Of a DNA stretch of 64,000 nucleotides, positions 54,413 to 64,000 are shown one piece after another. Source of the DNA: Paenibacillus illinoisensis NBRC 15959 (GTDB lineage Bacteria; Bacillota; Bacilli; Paenibacillales; Paenibacillaceae); the NCBI RefSeq assembly GCF_004000925.1, contig NZ_BIME01000002.1:62001-126000 (forward strand), read 5' to 3'. The position numbers and the translations under genes were made by a program. Under the pieces are notes generated by a model. The model searched no databases and was not told the origin of the DNA. It saw nothing but the letters and a program-made list of their open reading frames with translations. Within the stretch, counting starts at the first letter, position 1. Each line of letters opens with the position of its first letter.

Positions 54413-55036
54413 GTGAATTCACTATCGTTTGAACTGCATGCTGTTTCGCCAGGGGTAGGGGATCAACAACGTTTTCTGAAGATTGCAGCGGATGCATGGC
54501 CTTGGCTTGACTATATCCACATCCGGGAAAAACATCTAACCACTGAACAAAAAATTCAATGGGCTCATAGTTTGCTGAACGCAGGAATTCCATCTGACAG
54601 GATCGTAATCAATGGTCTATGTGAGCTGAATAATTTGGAGAAACATGTTTTCATTCAGAGGATTCATTGGGGCCAGTCCGATATGGCGACTACTCAAGGC
54701 AGCAGCCTGAACAAAAGCGATCGACTTCGTCTCGGTATTTCTGTTCACTCTCTTCACGAAGCTAGAGTAGCTGAAGAACGGGGAGCGGATTACCTCTTTT
54801 ATGGTCATGTATTTTCCTCCAGCAGTAAACCTGGGAGCAAGCCGAGAGGGATATATGCACTGTCTGAAATATGCTCAGCTGTTTCCATTCCCGTAATTGC
54901 CATTGGCGGTATTGGACCGGCAAACATAGCTGCTGTACGTGCAGCCGGAGCAAATGGTGCGGCAGTAATATCTTCTATCTGGACCAGTGATAATCCGGAA
55001 AGCGCGGCAGCATCCTTGAGGCGTGCTATCGAATGA
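54413..55036 (+). CDS. tenI: Thiazole tautomerase TenI
   Basis: TIM-barrel protein related to thiamine phosphate synthase; the TenI form isomerises the thiazole intermediate. 207 residues: FELHAVSPG near the start, DYIHIREKHLT, GISVHSLHEARVAEERGADYLFYGHVFSS, PVIAIGGIGP and AAVISSIW, close to B. subtilis TenI. The start is uncertain: GTG at 54413 has no ribosome site; the good ggaagg site at 54377-54382 lies nine bases before an ACG codon at 54392, in frame and upstream. First gene of the thiamine operon. Confidence 0.85.
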   Translation: MNSLSFELHAVSPGVGDQQRFLKIAADAWPWLDYIHIREKHLTTEQKIQWAHSLLNAGIPSDRIVINGLCELNNLEKHVFIQRIHWGQSDMATTQGSSLNKSDRLRLGISVHSLHEARVAEERGADYLFYGHVFSSSSKPGSKPRGIYALSEICSAVSIPVIAIGGIGPANIAAVRAAGANGAAVISSIWTSDNPESAAASLRRAIE

Positions 55037-55053
55037 ATAACGGAGGTGAATGA

Positions 55054-56286
55054 ATGAGCAGAGAAGCAAGAGGCCGAAGACGAAGTGGCAGCCTTTACCG
55101 AAATGGAGCAGCTTGTACGACACTAATACGTGGAGAAATTCGTGGCAAGCTTCATGCGGAAACTATTGTTGTGGGAGGCGGCGTTATAGGTTGTGCCATC
55201 GCGTATGAGCTAGCTTCACGAGGTAAAGAAGTGATTTTAATCGAGCGTGCGCGTATTGCAAGTGAGACATCTTCTGCGGCAGCGGGCATGTTAGCTGCAG
55301 ACAGCGAGACGTTTCATACTACTGTGATGTCAAAGCTAGCATATGAAAGTAGAAAACGACTGCATCAGCAAAAAGAACAGCTTGAACTACTAAGCGGCAT
55401 TGAAATTGGCCTGCAGCAGAGTGGATTTATTACACCATTTCGGAATGAAGCCGAGATGAAAAAGTATAGCGATTCGAGAAGAAGTACAGTTTTGCCTACA
55501 GAGCAAATGTGGTGGGATCATTCCAAGCTTCAACGTGAAGCCCCATGGATAAGCAAGGAAGCTTTCGGGGCTCTGTATAGAGCTTCAGAAAGTGAACTTC
55601 TTCCTGTCAATTTGGCACGTGCCTATGCGGGCGCAGCTCAAACAATGGGAGCCAAAGTAATCGAAGGTGTACAGAATGTAAGTCTAACTGCCGATTCGAG
55701 CGGAATCCAGGGTGTGGAAACGTCGATTGGAAGATTAACGTGTAAGCATGTTGTTGTCGCAGCTGGATTACAAGGTGGAGAGATTTTGAAGCAGGTGGGT
55801 CTTAACCTGCCCACTCTTCCAGTGAAAGGTGAAATTGCAGCAATTCAATATGCGAAACATGATGCAGATTACAGACCTGACAAGACGGTTTATGCAGATA
55901 ATGTATACATTGTCCCCAAAGCAAACGGTGAAGTTTGGATCGGAGCAACCAGTTTACCAGGACGCTCGGATCGGGATGTAACTGTTGAAGGTATTCAAAA
56001 GCTGCTTGCATCCGCAGCAGGGTGGGTCCCTGGAATACAGCAAGCCCAGTTTATCCGTGCCTGGGCAGGGGTTCGACCATCGACTCCTGACGGTTTGCCT
56101 TATCTGGGAGCTTGTAAAAGCATACCCGGGTTATATACCGCGTTTGGACATTACAGAAATGGCATCTTACTTAGCGCAATTACCGGCAGCCTGATGGCTG
56201 ATCTGATGGCTGGCCATTCTTCGGAGGAGCTTGGCATTGATGAATTGAGTCCGGAGCGTTTGAGCAGAAAGGAGATTATGCAGTGA
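55054..56286 (+). CDS. thiO: Glycine oxidase ThiO
   Basis: FAD enzyme that makes dehydroglycine (iminoglycine) for the thiazole ring. 410 residues; GGGVIGCAIAYELASRGKEV near residue 41 is the dinucleotide-binding loop and the C-terminal RAWAGVRPSTPDGLPYLG .. GHYRNGILLSAITG is typical. The ATG with cggaggtg five bases upstream leaves about 36 extra N-terminal residues before the FAD loop (MSREARGRRRSGSLYRN...), unlike the usual short N-terminus. Stop overlaps the thiS start. Confidence 0.93.
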   Translation: MSREARGRRRSGSLYRNGAACTTLIRGEIRGKLHAETIVVGGGVIGCAIAYELASRGKEVILIERARIASETSSAAAGMLAADSETFHTTVMSKLAYESRKRLHQQKEQLELLSGIEIGLQQSGFITPFRNEAEMKKYSDSRRSTVLPTEQMWWDHSKLQREAPWISKEAFGALYRASESELLPVNLARAYAGAAQTMGAKVIEGVQNVSLTADSSGIQGVETSIGRLTCKHVVVAAGLQGGEILKQVGLNLPTLPVKGEIAAIQYAKHDADYRPDKTVYADNVYIVPKANGEVWIGATSLPGRSDRDVTVEGIQKLLASAAGWVPGIQQAQFIRAWAGVRPSTPDGLPYLGACKSIPGLYTAFGHYRNGILLSAITGSLMADLMAGHSSEELGIDELSPERLSRKEIMQ

Positions 56287-56486
56287 ACATCATCGTAAAC
56301 GGGCAGAGCATGAACATTGAGGACGATTTAAATCATGTGGATCAGCTACTGCAATCTTTTAATTTGCAGGTGAAAACTGTGGTGGTTGAGTTAAATCGCC
56401 AAATTCTGATGAGGGAGCACCATGCATCGACCGTTTTAAGAGACGGAGACCGAATTGAGATCGTACATTTTGTGGGAGGCGGTTAA
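56283..56486 (+). CDS. thiS: Sulfur carrier protein ThiS
   Basis: Ubiquitin-like sulfur carrier, 67 residues, ending in FVGGG, the diglycine tail that ThiF activates. GTG start overlapping the thiO stop (GTGA). Confidence 0.95.
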   Translation: MNIIVNGQSMNIEDDLNHVDQLLQSFNLQVKTVVVELNRQILMREHHASTVLRDGDRIEIVHFVGGG

Positions 56487-56489
56487 AAC

Positions 56490-57257
56490 ATGCTGAAGAT
56501 AGGACATCATTCATTTCATTCTAGATTGTTGTTGGGTACGGGCAAATTTGACGATTTGGATATACAGAGTCAAGCGGTAGAAGCGTCAGGAACCGAAGTG
56601 CTGACTTTTGCAGTTCGACGCCTCAACTTGGAAGATCGGGATAAACACCACTTCCTTGATACACTCGATTTGAAGCGATTCACTTTACTCCCTAATACCG
56701 CGGGTGCTTCCACTGCAGAAGAGGCCGTCCGAATCGCTGAACTTGCCCGTGCCTCAGGACTTTGTGATATGATAAAAGTAGAAGTGATCGGAGATGGGAT
56801 CACACTGCTGCCAGATCCGATCGAAACGTACAAGGCCTGCGAGATCCTGTTGGAAAAAGGATTCATCGTACTGCCTTATATCTCAGATGATGTGATTTTA
56901 GCCAAACGGCTGCAGCTGCTTGGGGTTCATGCAGTCATGCCAGGAGCTTCACCGATCGGAGCAGGAAGAGGCATTATCAACCCGTACAACCTGGAAATCA
57001 TAATGGAGCAAGCGGTTGTTCCTGTAATTGTGGATGCCGGATTGCGTTCCCCCAAAGATGCTGCTTATGCCATGGAGCTGGGGGCGGATGGTGTGCTGCT
57101 GAATACGGCGGTATCCGGTTCGGGAGATCCGGTTAAAATGGCAAAAGCGATGCGAATGGGAGTTGAAGCGGGAAGACTTGCTTATGAGGCAGGCATGATA
57201 CCCGTTAAGCGTTATGCGGCAGCCAGCAGTCCGGCGGAAGGAATGGTTCATACATGA
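56490..57257 (+). CDS. thiG: Thiazole synthase ThiG
   Basis: Forms the thiazole moiety from dehydroglycine, deoxyxylulose phosphate and ThiS thiocarboxylate. 255 residues with [12 protein letters not shown] at the start, [16 protein letters not shown] near residue 70, IKVEVIGD near 95 and [12 protein letters not shown] near 150, plus [12 protein letters not shown] near 180. The lysine in IKVEV is the Schiff-base residue. Confidence 0.96.
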   Translation: MLKIGHHSFHSRLLLGTGKFDDLDIQSQAVEASGTEVLTFAVRRLNLEDRDKHHFLDTLDLKRFTLLPNTAGASTAEEAVRIAELARASGLCDMIKVEVIGDGITLLPDPIETYKACEILLEKGFIVLPYISDDVILAKRLQLLGVHAVMPGASPIGAGRGIINPYNLEIIMEQAVVPVIVDAGLRSPKDAAYAMELGADGVLLNTAVSGSGDPVKMAKAMRMGVEAGRLAYEAGMIPVKRYAAASSPAEGMVHT

Positions 57258-58303
57258 TAGAAGAAACAAATTCAACGGAGCAAAGTGATCGATATTCGAG
57301 ACAGGAACGATACGCTCCGCTTGGCAAAGAAGGTCAGCGCAGACTAAACAACAGCAGGGTTGTTATCGTGGGGGCCGGTGCACTGGGAACCGGCATTGCA
57401 GAGACGCTCGCCAGGTCAGGTATTGGACACATTACCATTGCGGACCGGGACTATGTGGAATGGAGCAACCTGCAGCGACAGCAGCTCTATGTTGAACAGG
57501 ATGCAGTTCAGCGAATGCCAAAAGCGATGGCAGCCGAAAAACGCCTGCTCGATATCAACTCCTCGGTTGTCATTGAAGGCAAGGTGATGGATGTCCGTGC
57601 AGACGAGCTGGAGGATCTCATTCAAAATGCAGATCTTATCATGGATGCCACGGATAACTTTGATACAAGGCTGCTGATTAATGACATGTCCCAGAAATAC
57701 CGCATTCCCTGGATTTATGGGGGGTGTGTGGGGAGTTATGGTATCACGTATACGTTCCTGCCCGGGGATACCCCTTGTTTGAACTGTTTACTTGGCGAGG
57801 TACCGCTCGGTGGAGATACTTGCGATACATCGGGGATTATACCCCAGGCTGTGCAGATGGTAACGGCGAACCAGACAGCAGAAGCGATGAAGCTGCTTAG
57901 CGGTAATGAAGGTGCGCTGCGGCGTAAGCTGTTGTCCTTTGATGTATGGCGGAATGAGTACATATCCATAAATGTGGATGGTGCCAAAAAAGCAGATTGT
58001 CCTTCCTGCGGAAATACCGCTTCCTATCCATACCTTTCCGCTGCAAATCTGGAGAAAACCGATGTGTTATGCGGTAGGGATACAGTTCAGATTCGTCCTT
58101 CTCGCTCCATGAAGCTGAATCTTCAAGATACGGCTGAGCGTCTGAGGAGGCTTGATGAAGGACCAGTTGAAGTCAATCCGTTCCTGATCTCTTTTACGAA
58201 AGGGGTGCATCGATTGGTTATTTTTCAGGATGGACGTGTTCTGGTTCATGGCACAAAAGATACTGCAGAAGCTCGAACACTCGTACATCGATATTTTGGC
58301 TAA
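57254..58303 (+). CDS. thiF: ThiF family adenylyltransferase (E1-like, ThiF/MoeB)
   Basis: Activates the ThiS C-terminus. 349 residues: [31 protein letters not shown] as the ATP loop, [14 protein letters not shown], and zinc cysteines CLNCL and CPSCG. A rhodanese domain like in MoeBR is not obvious; the C-terminal 80 residues are divergent. Start overlaps the thiG stop. Last gene of the operon and followed by a hairpin terminator. Confidence 0.9.
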   Translation: MIEETNSTEQSDRYSRQERYAPLGKEGQRRLNNSRVVIVGAGALGTGIAETLARSGIGHITIADRDYVEWSNLQRQQLYVEQDAVQRMPKAMAAEKRLLDINSSVVIEGKVMDVRADELEDLIQNADLIMDATDNFDTRLLINDMSQKYRIPWIYGGCVGSYGITYTFLPGDTPCLNCLLGEVPLGGDTCDTSGIIPQAVQMVTANQTAEAMKLLSGNEGALRRKLLSFDVWRNEYISINVDGAKKADCPSCGNTASYPYLSAANLEKTDVLCGRDTVQIRPSRSMKLNLQDTAERLRRLDEGPVEVNPFLISFTKGVHRLVIFQDGRVLVHGTKDTAEARTLVHRYFG

Positions 58304-58318
58304 ATGATTAAATTCAAC

Positions 58319-58349
58319 AGTCTGTTCCCTATAGGGGAATGGACTTTTT
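58319..58349 (+). terminator. Terminator after thiF
   Basis: agtc-ttccc/gggaa-gact stem with a TG/TG internal loop, then five Ts. Confidence 0.78.
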
Positions 58350-58461
58350 CGTTTTACGGCATGCTAAGCAAACAATAGGTTGCTGTACTCCAGGTGGAAA
58401 TGATAAGCGAATTGGTCATTTTACACCTTGACAGCGGTTGAGACAGGCCGGGTGAAACGAA

Positions 58462-59154
58462 ATGAAAACGTCCATTTTACTTATTGGTGCCAAAGACCGA
58501 ACGAACTCGATTAAGGAAGTGCTGTGTACCGAGAGTTACTCCGTTTTTGATATTAAATGGGAAGAACTGTATCAGGAACAGGACGCCCAGCTGGAAACCT
58601 GCAGCATGATAATTGGCGTAGTGGATGAGGAGCATGACAATTCAATTGTGGAGGAACTGCAATGGCTAATGGAGTATAAGGAAGGCGTCGTTCCTATTAT
58701 CGTGATTACACCACAGGCAACCCCGGAACAGATAGTCGCTTGGCTTGATCAAGGCGCAAATGATGTAATTGTTGAACCGTTTCAGTGGAAAATCGTGATG
58801 GCGAGAATTCGAAATTTACTCCGCGTCTTCTGGAATGCAGCCCGAACGGATGAGGAGGTCATCGTTGTGCATGATCTTAAAGTGAATCTGCGTTCACGCA
58901 GGGTAAGCCGTTCAGGGGACTACCTCATGTTGACACCAAAAGAATATGAACTGCTGGAATTTTTGGCCAGGCATGTGAATGAGGCGTGTACGCGGAGTGC
59001 AATTCTAAGGGAAGTGTGGGGGTATGATTTTGCGATGGATACCAATGTAGTTGACGTATATATTAAACATTTGCGTGTTAAGGTTGATAAAGGGAGAGAT
59101 ATTAAACTGATCCATACCGTACGCGGCATCGGCTACATGCTTCATACCAGTTAA
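58462..59154 (+). CDS. OmpR-family response regulator with degenerate receiver
   Basis: 230 residues: an N-terminal receiver-like domain and a C-terminal winged helix (LTPKEYELLEFLARHVNEACTRSAILREVWGYDFAMDTNVVDVYIKHLRVKV .. VRGIGYML). The receiver lacks key residues: the N-terminal Asp/Glu pair is GAKD, the expected phosphorylation loop reads MIIGVVDEE, and the active-site lysine is Glu105 (VEPF). No histidine kinase is adjacent, so phosphorylation-independent action is likely (inference). Confidence 0.85.
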   Translation: MKTSILLIGAKDRTNSIKEVLCTESYSVFDIKWEELYQEQDAQLETCSMIIGVVDEEHDNSIVEELQWLMEYKEGVVPIIVITPQATPEQIVAWLDQGANDVIVEPFQWKIVMARIRNLLRVFWNAARTDEEVIVVHDLKVNLRSRRVSRSGDYLMLTPKEYELLEFLARHVNEACTRSAILREVWGYDFAMDTNVVDVYIKHLRVKVDKGRDIKLIHTVRGIGYMLHTS

Positions 59155-59227
59155 TGAATGACTCCCAGCATCAATATGACGTTAAGTTACCAAAATACGC
59201 CTGTTTGTAATCCTGAGAAATCCGGGT

Positions 59228-59260
59228 AAATATAAAAGGACCGGATCCAAGATCCGGTCC
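59228..59260 (-). terminator. Terminator after the NlpC/P60 gene
   Basis: Perfect stem ggaccggatc/gatccggtcc (59238-59247/59251-59260), three-base loop; on the minus strand followed by TTTT. Confidence 0.82.
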
Positions 59261-59294
59261 CAACTGCCTGTCTATAGTATAAATTATAGTTTAA

Positions 59295-59795
59295 CTACAG
59301 TACGCGGCGAGCTTTAATATATGTTCTTTTCCAAGTACCGGAATTCAGATCCGAGATGGTTACACCAGGAGAGCCGTAAGTGTGCAGAATTTTGCCATTG
59401 CCAGCGTATACTCCTACGTGAGTAATGTTTGAACCTGTGGAACGACTACCGCTCGAGAAGAATACCAGATCTCCTACACGCAGGTTAGCCTTCGATACAG
59501 CCTTACCTTCTTTGGATTGTTTAACAGACGTACGTGGCAAATCTACACCATACTTCTTAAAGATATATTTCATAAAAGAAGAGCAGTCAAAATATTTCGT
59601 AGTGGACGTTGACGCGCCAAATTTATACGGTGTTCCAGTAAATTTTTTGCCGTAGTTTACGATTTGTTGTCCAGTAGATACGGATGCAGTTGCTGCTTGT
59701 GCAACAGGTGCATTTGTCATTAATACAGCTCCAAAACCTAATGTAGCGCACAACCCGACGGTTACGGCCTTTTGGACTAAGATGTTTGTTTTCAT
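59295..59795 (-). CDS. Secreted NlpC/P60 (C40) peptidase
   Basis: Cell-wall gamma-D-glutamyl peptidase-type hydrolase, 166 residues. A basic N-terminus and hydrophobic signal peptide ends around QAAT; the catalytic domain has C71 in DCSSF, H126 in THVGVY and H138 in ILHTYG, the Cys-His-His triad. Start ATG lies behind ttggagg; an upstream TTG gives seven more residues but would include the ribosome site. No cell wall-binding domain. Confidence 0.9.
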   Translation of the reverse strand: MKTNILVQKAVTVGLCATLGFGAVLMTNAPVAQAATASVSTGQQIVNYGKKFTGTPYKFGASTSTTKYFDCSSFMKYIFKKYGVDLPRTSVKQSKEGKAVSKANLRVGDLVFFSSGSRSTGSNITHVGVYAGNGKILHTYGSPGVTISDLNSGTWKRTYIKARRVL

Positions 59796-59980
59796 GTTGT
59801 TTGTTACCTCCAAAATTCGTTTTCGTTAAGTTGCTAAAGCGAGTATAACAGGTTTGTAACAGCCTAGAAATTGGATACACCGCTATAATCCCTTGTACAG
59901 CCTAGGTTTGGGTTTCTTTATTAAAAAATGATTAAAAATGTCAAAAAATTAATCGTTGACTTATATGATTGAACAGAAAA

Positions 59981-60017
59981 CTAGAAAAGACCCTTGATAA
60001 TCAAGGGTCTTTTCTAG
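59981..60017 (-). terminator. Terminator after thiN
   Basis: A 37-base near-perfect palindrome, ctagaaaagacccttgat/atcaagggtcttttctag with a one-base centre. Serves the minus-strand thiN gene and could act in both directions. Confidence 0.85.
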
Positions 60018-60082
60018 TTATGATCTTATAATCCGTACATTTTATAGGTTACAAAAACGTAATAACTATCGTGGATATAGGT

Positions 60083-60724
60083 TTAATCTTTGCTCTGTAT
60101 GATAAGTAATAATCCACTGTCTATGGATACAGTTCCTGTTGCTCCAAGGAGTTTATTGCTTATCCCCAAAGATTGTCCCATCCGAATGGTAGCTTGATCA
60201 AGAGGATACAGGAAGCCATCTAATGTAATACCCGTAACTTCTGGAGTGAGGGGCAGTAAGGAAATGTATTCATATCCCCGGTCCTCCACCTCTAATTTTG
60301 ATGTTGTCAGCATCATATAGTTGTGTTCGTCCTGAATGGTACAGAAGATATGATGCTGCATAGCACGAACCATAATATGTACATTGGCCAAGGTGTGGTC
60401 CAGTCTAGTCCCCGTAGCTCCAAGCATCAGGATATGGGTGGGTTCGTGGTCTAGTGCCGTCTCAAAGGCCATTTCAGTGTCTGTCCAATCTTTTGCGATA
60501 GGATCAACCGTGATCATGCGCTCACTATTTTCACGCACCATTTGCCATTGCTGCTCTGTAATGGAGTCGAAATCTCCAACGGCTATATGAGGCTTTACGC
60601 CATGTTCAATTAAATACAGTGCTCCGCGATCGGCTGCGATAACCATATCATCCTGCCTAATTTTTTTGAGAAATTGAGGAGAGAGAGCCCCGCCTGTAAA
60701 AATCACAATGCGTTTCGTAGTCAT
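60083..60724 (-). CDS. thiN: Thiamine pyrophosphokinase
   Basis: Makes TPP from thiamine. About 213 residues; IVIFTGGALSP near the start, ADRGALYLIEHGVKPHIAVGDFDSI near residue 30, DWTDTEMA near 78, LGATGTRLDHTLANVH near 100, and GLGISNKLLGATGTVSIDSG-like end (ISNKLLGATGTVSIDSG). Start assigned at the second ATG, nine bases after agaaggg, since the first overlaps that site. Lies close to, but opposite, the TPP-riboswitch operon. Confidence 0.94.
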   Translation of the reverse strand: MTTKRIVIFTGGALSPQFLKKIRQDDMVIAADRGALYLIEHGVKPHIAVGDFDSITEQQWQMVRENSERMITVDPIAKDWTDTEMAFETALDHEPTHILMLGATGTRLDHTLANVHIMVRAMQHHIFCTIQDEHNYMMLTTSKLEVEDRGYEYISLLPLTPEVTGITLDGFLYPLDQATIRMGQSLGISNKLLGATGTVSIDSGLLLIIQSKD

Positions 60725-60886
60725 TCCATTCATCCCTTCTATTAATGTAGAACGTATAACATCATTTCACAGTATTCACGAATGCTCTCAGTATAAAACA
60801 CAAAATGTGGTTGCACAATTTCAGTCCTCGCGGATACAATGGGTAGAGCGACATGGAGATGACTTGAAAAGTGAGGTTTGAACAGG

Positions 60887-61561
60887 TTGGACTTGCACAT
60901 TTTTGAAGTGTTCAGCATTATAGGCACCGTTGCTTTTGCAATGTCTGGTGCTTTCGTGGCGATGGAAGAGGAATATGACATCTTGGGCGTGCTCGTATTG
61001 GGGCTGGTGACCGCCTTCGGTGGCGGGGTTGTTCGTAATGTGCTAATTGGGGTGCCTGTCACTACGCTATGGAGTCAGGGTGGACTAATTATGCTAGCAC
61101 TGGTATCTGTTGCTGTAGCGTTCTTGCTTCCACTGAAGTGGATCGGTCACTGGAAGAGAACAGAAGCGCTATTTGATGCGATCGGACTGGCGGCGTTTGC
61201 CATCCAGGGTGGACTGTATGCTGCTAATATGGGACATCCCATCAGCGCGGTAATCGTTGCTGCAGTACTGACGGGGATCGGCGGGGGAATTATTCGTGAT
61301 TTGCTTGCAGGCCGCAAGCCACTAGTACTCCGCGACGAGATCTATGCGGTATGGGCTATGACAGCCGGATTTGTTATAGGTATGGGATGGTTTACCTCGA
61401 ATATGGGACTGTTGATATGTTTTGCAGCAGTTGTATTTTTCCGGATGTGTTCTGTACATTATAAATGGAAGCTTCCTCGCCGTTCATTGGTAAGCGCAGA
61501 AGCAGTTCCATCACAGTCTTCACAGTCAGCGCTTAAGCGTACGTTAAGCAAGGGGGAGTAA
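60887..61561 (+). CDS. Trimeric intracellular cation channel (TRIC) family protein
   Basis: Seven-TM channel protein of the TRIC/UPF0126 family (YicG, YvgT). About 224 residues with two homologous halves: FSIIGTVAFAMSGAFVAMEEEYDILGV, GLVTAFGGGVVRNVLIGVP, and later FDAIGLAAFAIQGGLYA and VLTGIGGGIIRDLLAGRKPLVL. The GGG-x-x-R-D/N repeats bind lipid in known TRICs. TTG start ten bases after gtgagg. Next gene follows in two bases. Confidence 0.88.
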   Translation: MDLHIFEVFSIIGTVAFAMSGAFVAMEEEYDILGVLVLGLVTAFGGGVVRNVLIGVPVTTLWSQGGLIMLALVSVAVAFLLPLKWIGHWKRTEALFDAIGLAAFAIQGGLYAANMGHPISAVIVAAVLTGIGGGIIRDLLAGRKPLVLRDEIYAVWAMTAGFVIGMGWFTSNMGLLICFAAVVFFRMCSVHYKWKLPRRSLVSAEAVPSQSSQSALKRTLSKGE

Positions 61562-61563
61562 TC

Positions 61564-62034
61564 ATGATTCGTGTTTTGTTTGTTTGTCTAGGTAACATTT
61601 GTCGATCACCTATGGCAGAGGCGGTATTGCGTCACAAGATAGAGGAAAGAGGATTCCAGCACCAGATTCAGGTGGACTCGGCTGGCACAGGAGATTGGCA
61701 TATTGGCAAGCCTCCGCATGAAGGAACGCGCAAGCTATTGGATTCGCACCAAATTTCCTATGCCGACATGGCTGCTAGGCAATTTGGAAGTGCTGACTTT
61801 GACCAATTTGACTATATCGTCTGCATGGATGATTCCAATGTTGCCAACGTGCGTAAGATAACTGGCGGAGCAGAGGCTGATATTATGAAATTCATGGACC
61901 TTCTGCCGAATGAATCCCTTCGGGAAGTGCCCGATCCATACTTTACAGGTAACTTTGAAGAAGTGTACAAGCTGGTAGAAGCGGGTTGCAATGAACTTTT
62001 GGAGCAAATCCAAAAAGATCATTCTCTTGCCTAA
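61564..62034 (+). CDS. Low-molecular-weight protein tyrosine phosphatase
   Basis: 156-residue LMW-PTP with P-loop CLGNICRS (residues 8-15, catalytic Cys8, Arg14) and the general acid in DPYFTG near residue 120. Similar to B. subtilis YfkJ/YwlE; arginine phosphatase function (YwlE) would need testing. Two bases after the TRIC gene, so co-transcribed. Confidence 0.93.
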   Translation: MIRVLFVCLGNICRSPMAEAVLRHKIEERGFQHQIQVDSAGTGDWHIGKPPHEGTRKLLDSHQISYADMAARQFGSADFDQFDYIVCMDDSNVANVRKITGGAEADIMKFMDLLPNESLREVPDPYFTGNFEEVYKLVEAGCNELLEQIQKDHSLA

Positions 62035-62077
62035 TCCTAAGAGGTACAGGATTCGTTTCAAAAATGAGGTTATAGAC

Positions 62078-62101
62078 AAGCAGGGGATTCCTGCTTTTTT
62101 T
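62078..62101 (+). terminator. Terminator after the LMW phosphatase
   Basis: aagcagg/cctgctt stem with a short loop, then T-run. Confidence 0.85.
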
Positions 62102-62178
62102 AAGAGGATTTTTGTAAGCGTTATCAAATAAAAAGAAAAAAATAGCGGCCAATACAGCCGCTTATAATATGAAGCACA

Positions 62179-62913
62179 CTAGTTCTCTTGCAAGAAATAT
62201 AACAAGGCTTCAGGCAGTTCCTTTTGCCAAAATCCCCATTGATGATGACCATCCTTTTCCCGATAAGAGACGTGAGCACCGCGCTTTTCAAGCAAATCAC
62301 GTGTGTCTCTGTTTAGCTGAACAAAATCATAAGTGCCGGTATCCGCCTCAAAGGCAGTTTCCTGTAAACCAACGATCATCCAGATGGAAAGCCAGGACAA
62401 GTCTTCTTCAGCTGCATAGATTTCCTGGGAGGCAGAATAGAAGGCTCCAGACATGCTGATCACCCGTGTGAACAGATCCGGATAGAGCAGGGCCAGATGC
62501 AATGAAACACTGCCACCAAGGGAATCGCCAGCGAGAACGCGTTCCTGTGGAGAGCGTCTTACCGGATATTTCTCTTCAATAAAGGGAATAATCTCTTCAG
62601 CAAAGCATGAGGTATATGCTTTGAATCGATCACCGAATGGAGCATATTCCTGGGTTCGAACGGAGACATCAACCTGAACACCTACAATAATGAAAGGTTC
62701 AGCACCCTCATCCAGAATAATGCGGTTGGCAGTCGTAGCAATACGACCAAAGTTGAAGAATTCTTCGCCGTCCTGACAATAAACGACAGGGTAGCTGAGT
62801 AATTCGTTATAGCCTGGTGGAAGATAAATTCGAAGTGTGCGCTTCTCTCCAAGATAGCGGCTATCGATTTCTTCCTTTACAATCGTACGTTTCAAATAGC
62901 GGGAATCCGTCAT
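62179..62913 (-). CDS. Alpha/beta hydrolase-fold esterase (EstD/YbbA-like)
   Basis: 244 residues. Nucleophile elbow GDSLGG near residue 127 with Ser as nucleophile; the histidine lies in GHHQWGFW near 225; Asp in the intermediate region. The opening RTLRIYLPPGYN is typical of the esterase D/enterochelin esterase family. It may hydrolyse short esters; natural substrate unknown. Convergent to the phosphatase and divergent from pdhA. Confidence 0.87.
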   Translation of the reverse strand: MTDSRYLKRTIVKEEIDSRYLGEKRTLRIYLPPGYNELLSYPVVYCQDGEEFFNFGRIATTANRIILDEGAEPFIIVGVQVDVSVRTQEYAPFGDRFKAYTSCFAEEIIPFIEEKYPVRRSPQERVLAGDSLGGSVSLHLALLYPDLFTRVISMSGAFYSASQEIYAAEEDLSWLSIWMIVGLQETAFEADTGTYDFVQLNRDTRDLLEKRGAHVSYREKDGHHQWGFWQKELPEALLYFLQEN

Positions 62914-63083
62914 AAAACGTCACCTTTCTCGGTTTATTTTTGCATTCGTCCGCGCAATACGGTAAGATTAACCTGGTGCGGGGATAGGTCAAACACGCAA
63001 TCATGTATTATGCTGTTATACCAATATTAAGCCCCTGTTATACATACAATCCGGAAGGAAACATAAAAAAATTACGGATATCT

Positions 63084-63113
63084 TTGACGTATGCAGTGAA
63101 ACAGGTGTATAAT
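63084..63113 (+). promoter_or_regulatory. pdhA promoter
   Basis: TTGACG (63084-63089), 18-base spacer, TATAAT (63108-63113) preceded by TG. About 56 bases before the start codon. Confidence 0.8.
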
Positions 63114-63123
63114 AATATTATAA

Positions 63124-64000
<877 letters not shown>

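Overview
The window looks like a chromosomal segment of an endospore-forming Firmicute, most likely Paenibacillus or a close relative. Evidence: spore genes (cotE, spoVK); the Bacillus-like gene orders cotE..mutS-mutL, miaA-hfq, spoVK-hflX-(aluminium resistance/PLP protein)-glnR-glnA and divergent lexA/yneA; LplB/LplC-type sugar importers without their own ATPase; and a TPP-riboswitch tenI-thiO-thiS-thiG-thiF operon. I saw no rRNA, tRNA, insertion sequence, prophage or CRISPR array. The species call is inference from gene content and order.

Layout. 1-2.2 kb: 3' end of an SsuC/TauC-like ABC permease and an aromatic acid exporter family protein. 2.2-11 kb: cotE, a CotE-associated amidoligase-like gene, mutS, mutL, an RsmJ-like methyltransferase and miaA. 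11-15.6 kb: small membrane protein, hfq, a large class A PBP, a DUF402 protein. 15.7-23 kb: spoVK, hflX, PLP enzyme, glnR, glnA, aldehyde dehydrogenase. 23-26 kb: lexA and divergent yneA with a set of SOS boxes, ynzC, a two-TM protein and a HAD phosphatase. 26-31 kb: a sugar/oligosaccharide importer preceded by cre-like sites, then a GntR regulator. 31-41.6 kb: mtnD, metH, rnz, then a tight run of phosphatase, Fpg/Nei glycosylase, endonuclease IV, receiver-like protein, thioredoxin, ABC ATPase and THUMP/FtsJ methyltransferase. 41.6-52.3 kb: an unusual Tad-like (type IVb pilus-like) gene cluster. 52.4-64 kb: ABC-F protein, thiamine operon with TPP riboswitch, response regulator, NlpC/P60 enzyme, thiN, TRIC-like channel, LMW phosphatase, esterase and the 5' part of pdhA.

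The part most worth study is the nine-gene cluster at 41.7-52.3 kb. It joins a Ser/Thr kinase fused to a degenerate MinD/ParA domain, a SAF (CpaB-like) membrane protein, two further ParA-like proteins without a recognisable Walker lysine, a membrane-anchored CpaF-like ATPase, one protein that appears to hold both TadB- and TadC-like halves, and four small single-TM, pseudopilin-like proteins. It lacks a visible prepilin peptidase and starts behind a promoter plus three-tiered terminator-like leader hairpin. It resembles a minimal Gram-positive Tad apparatus under kinase control; its function is unknown to me.

Other regulatory features read directly from the DNA: LexA boxes inside both the lexA and yneA promoters, a perfect GlnR box before glnR, cre-like sites before the sugar importer, and a TPP riboswitch whose P1 3' strand is complementary to the terminator 5' strand. 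A 350-bp gene-less segment upstream of the NagD-like phosphatase is rich in local hairpins and may encode a structured RNA.
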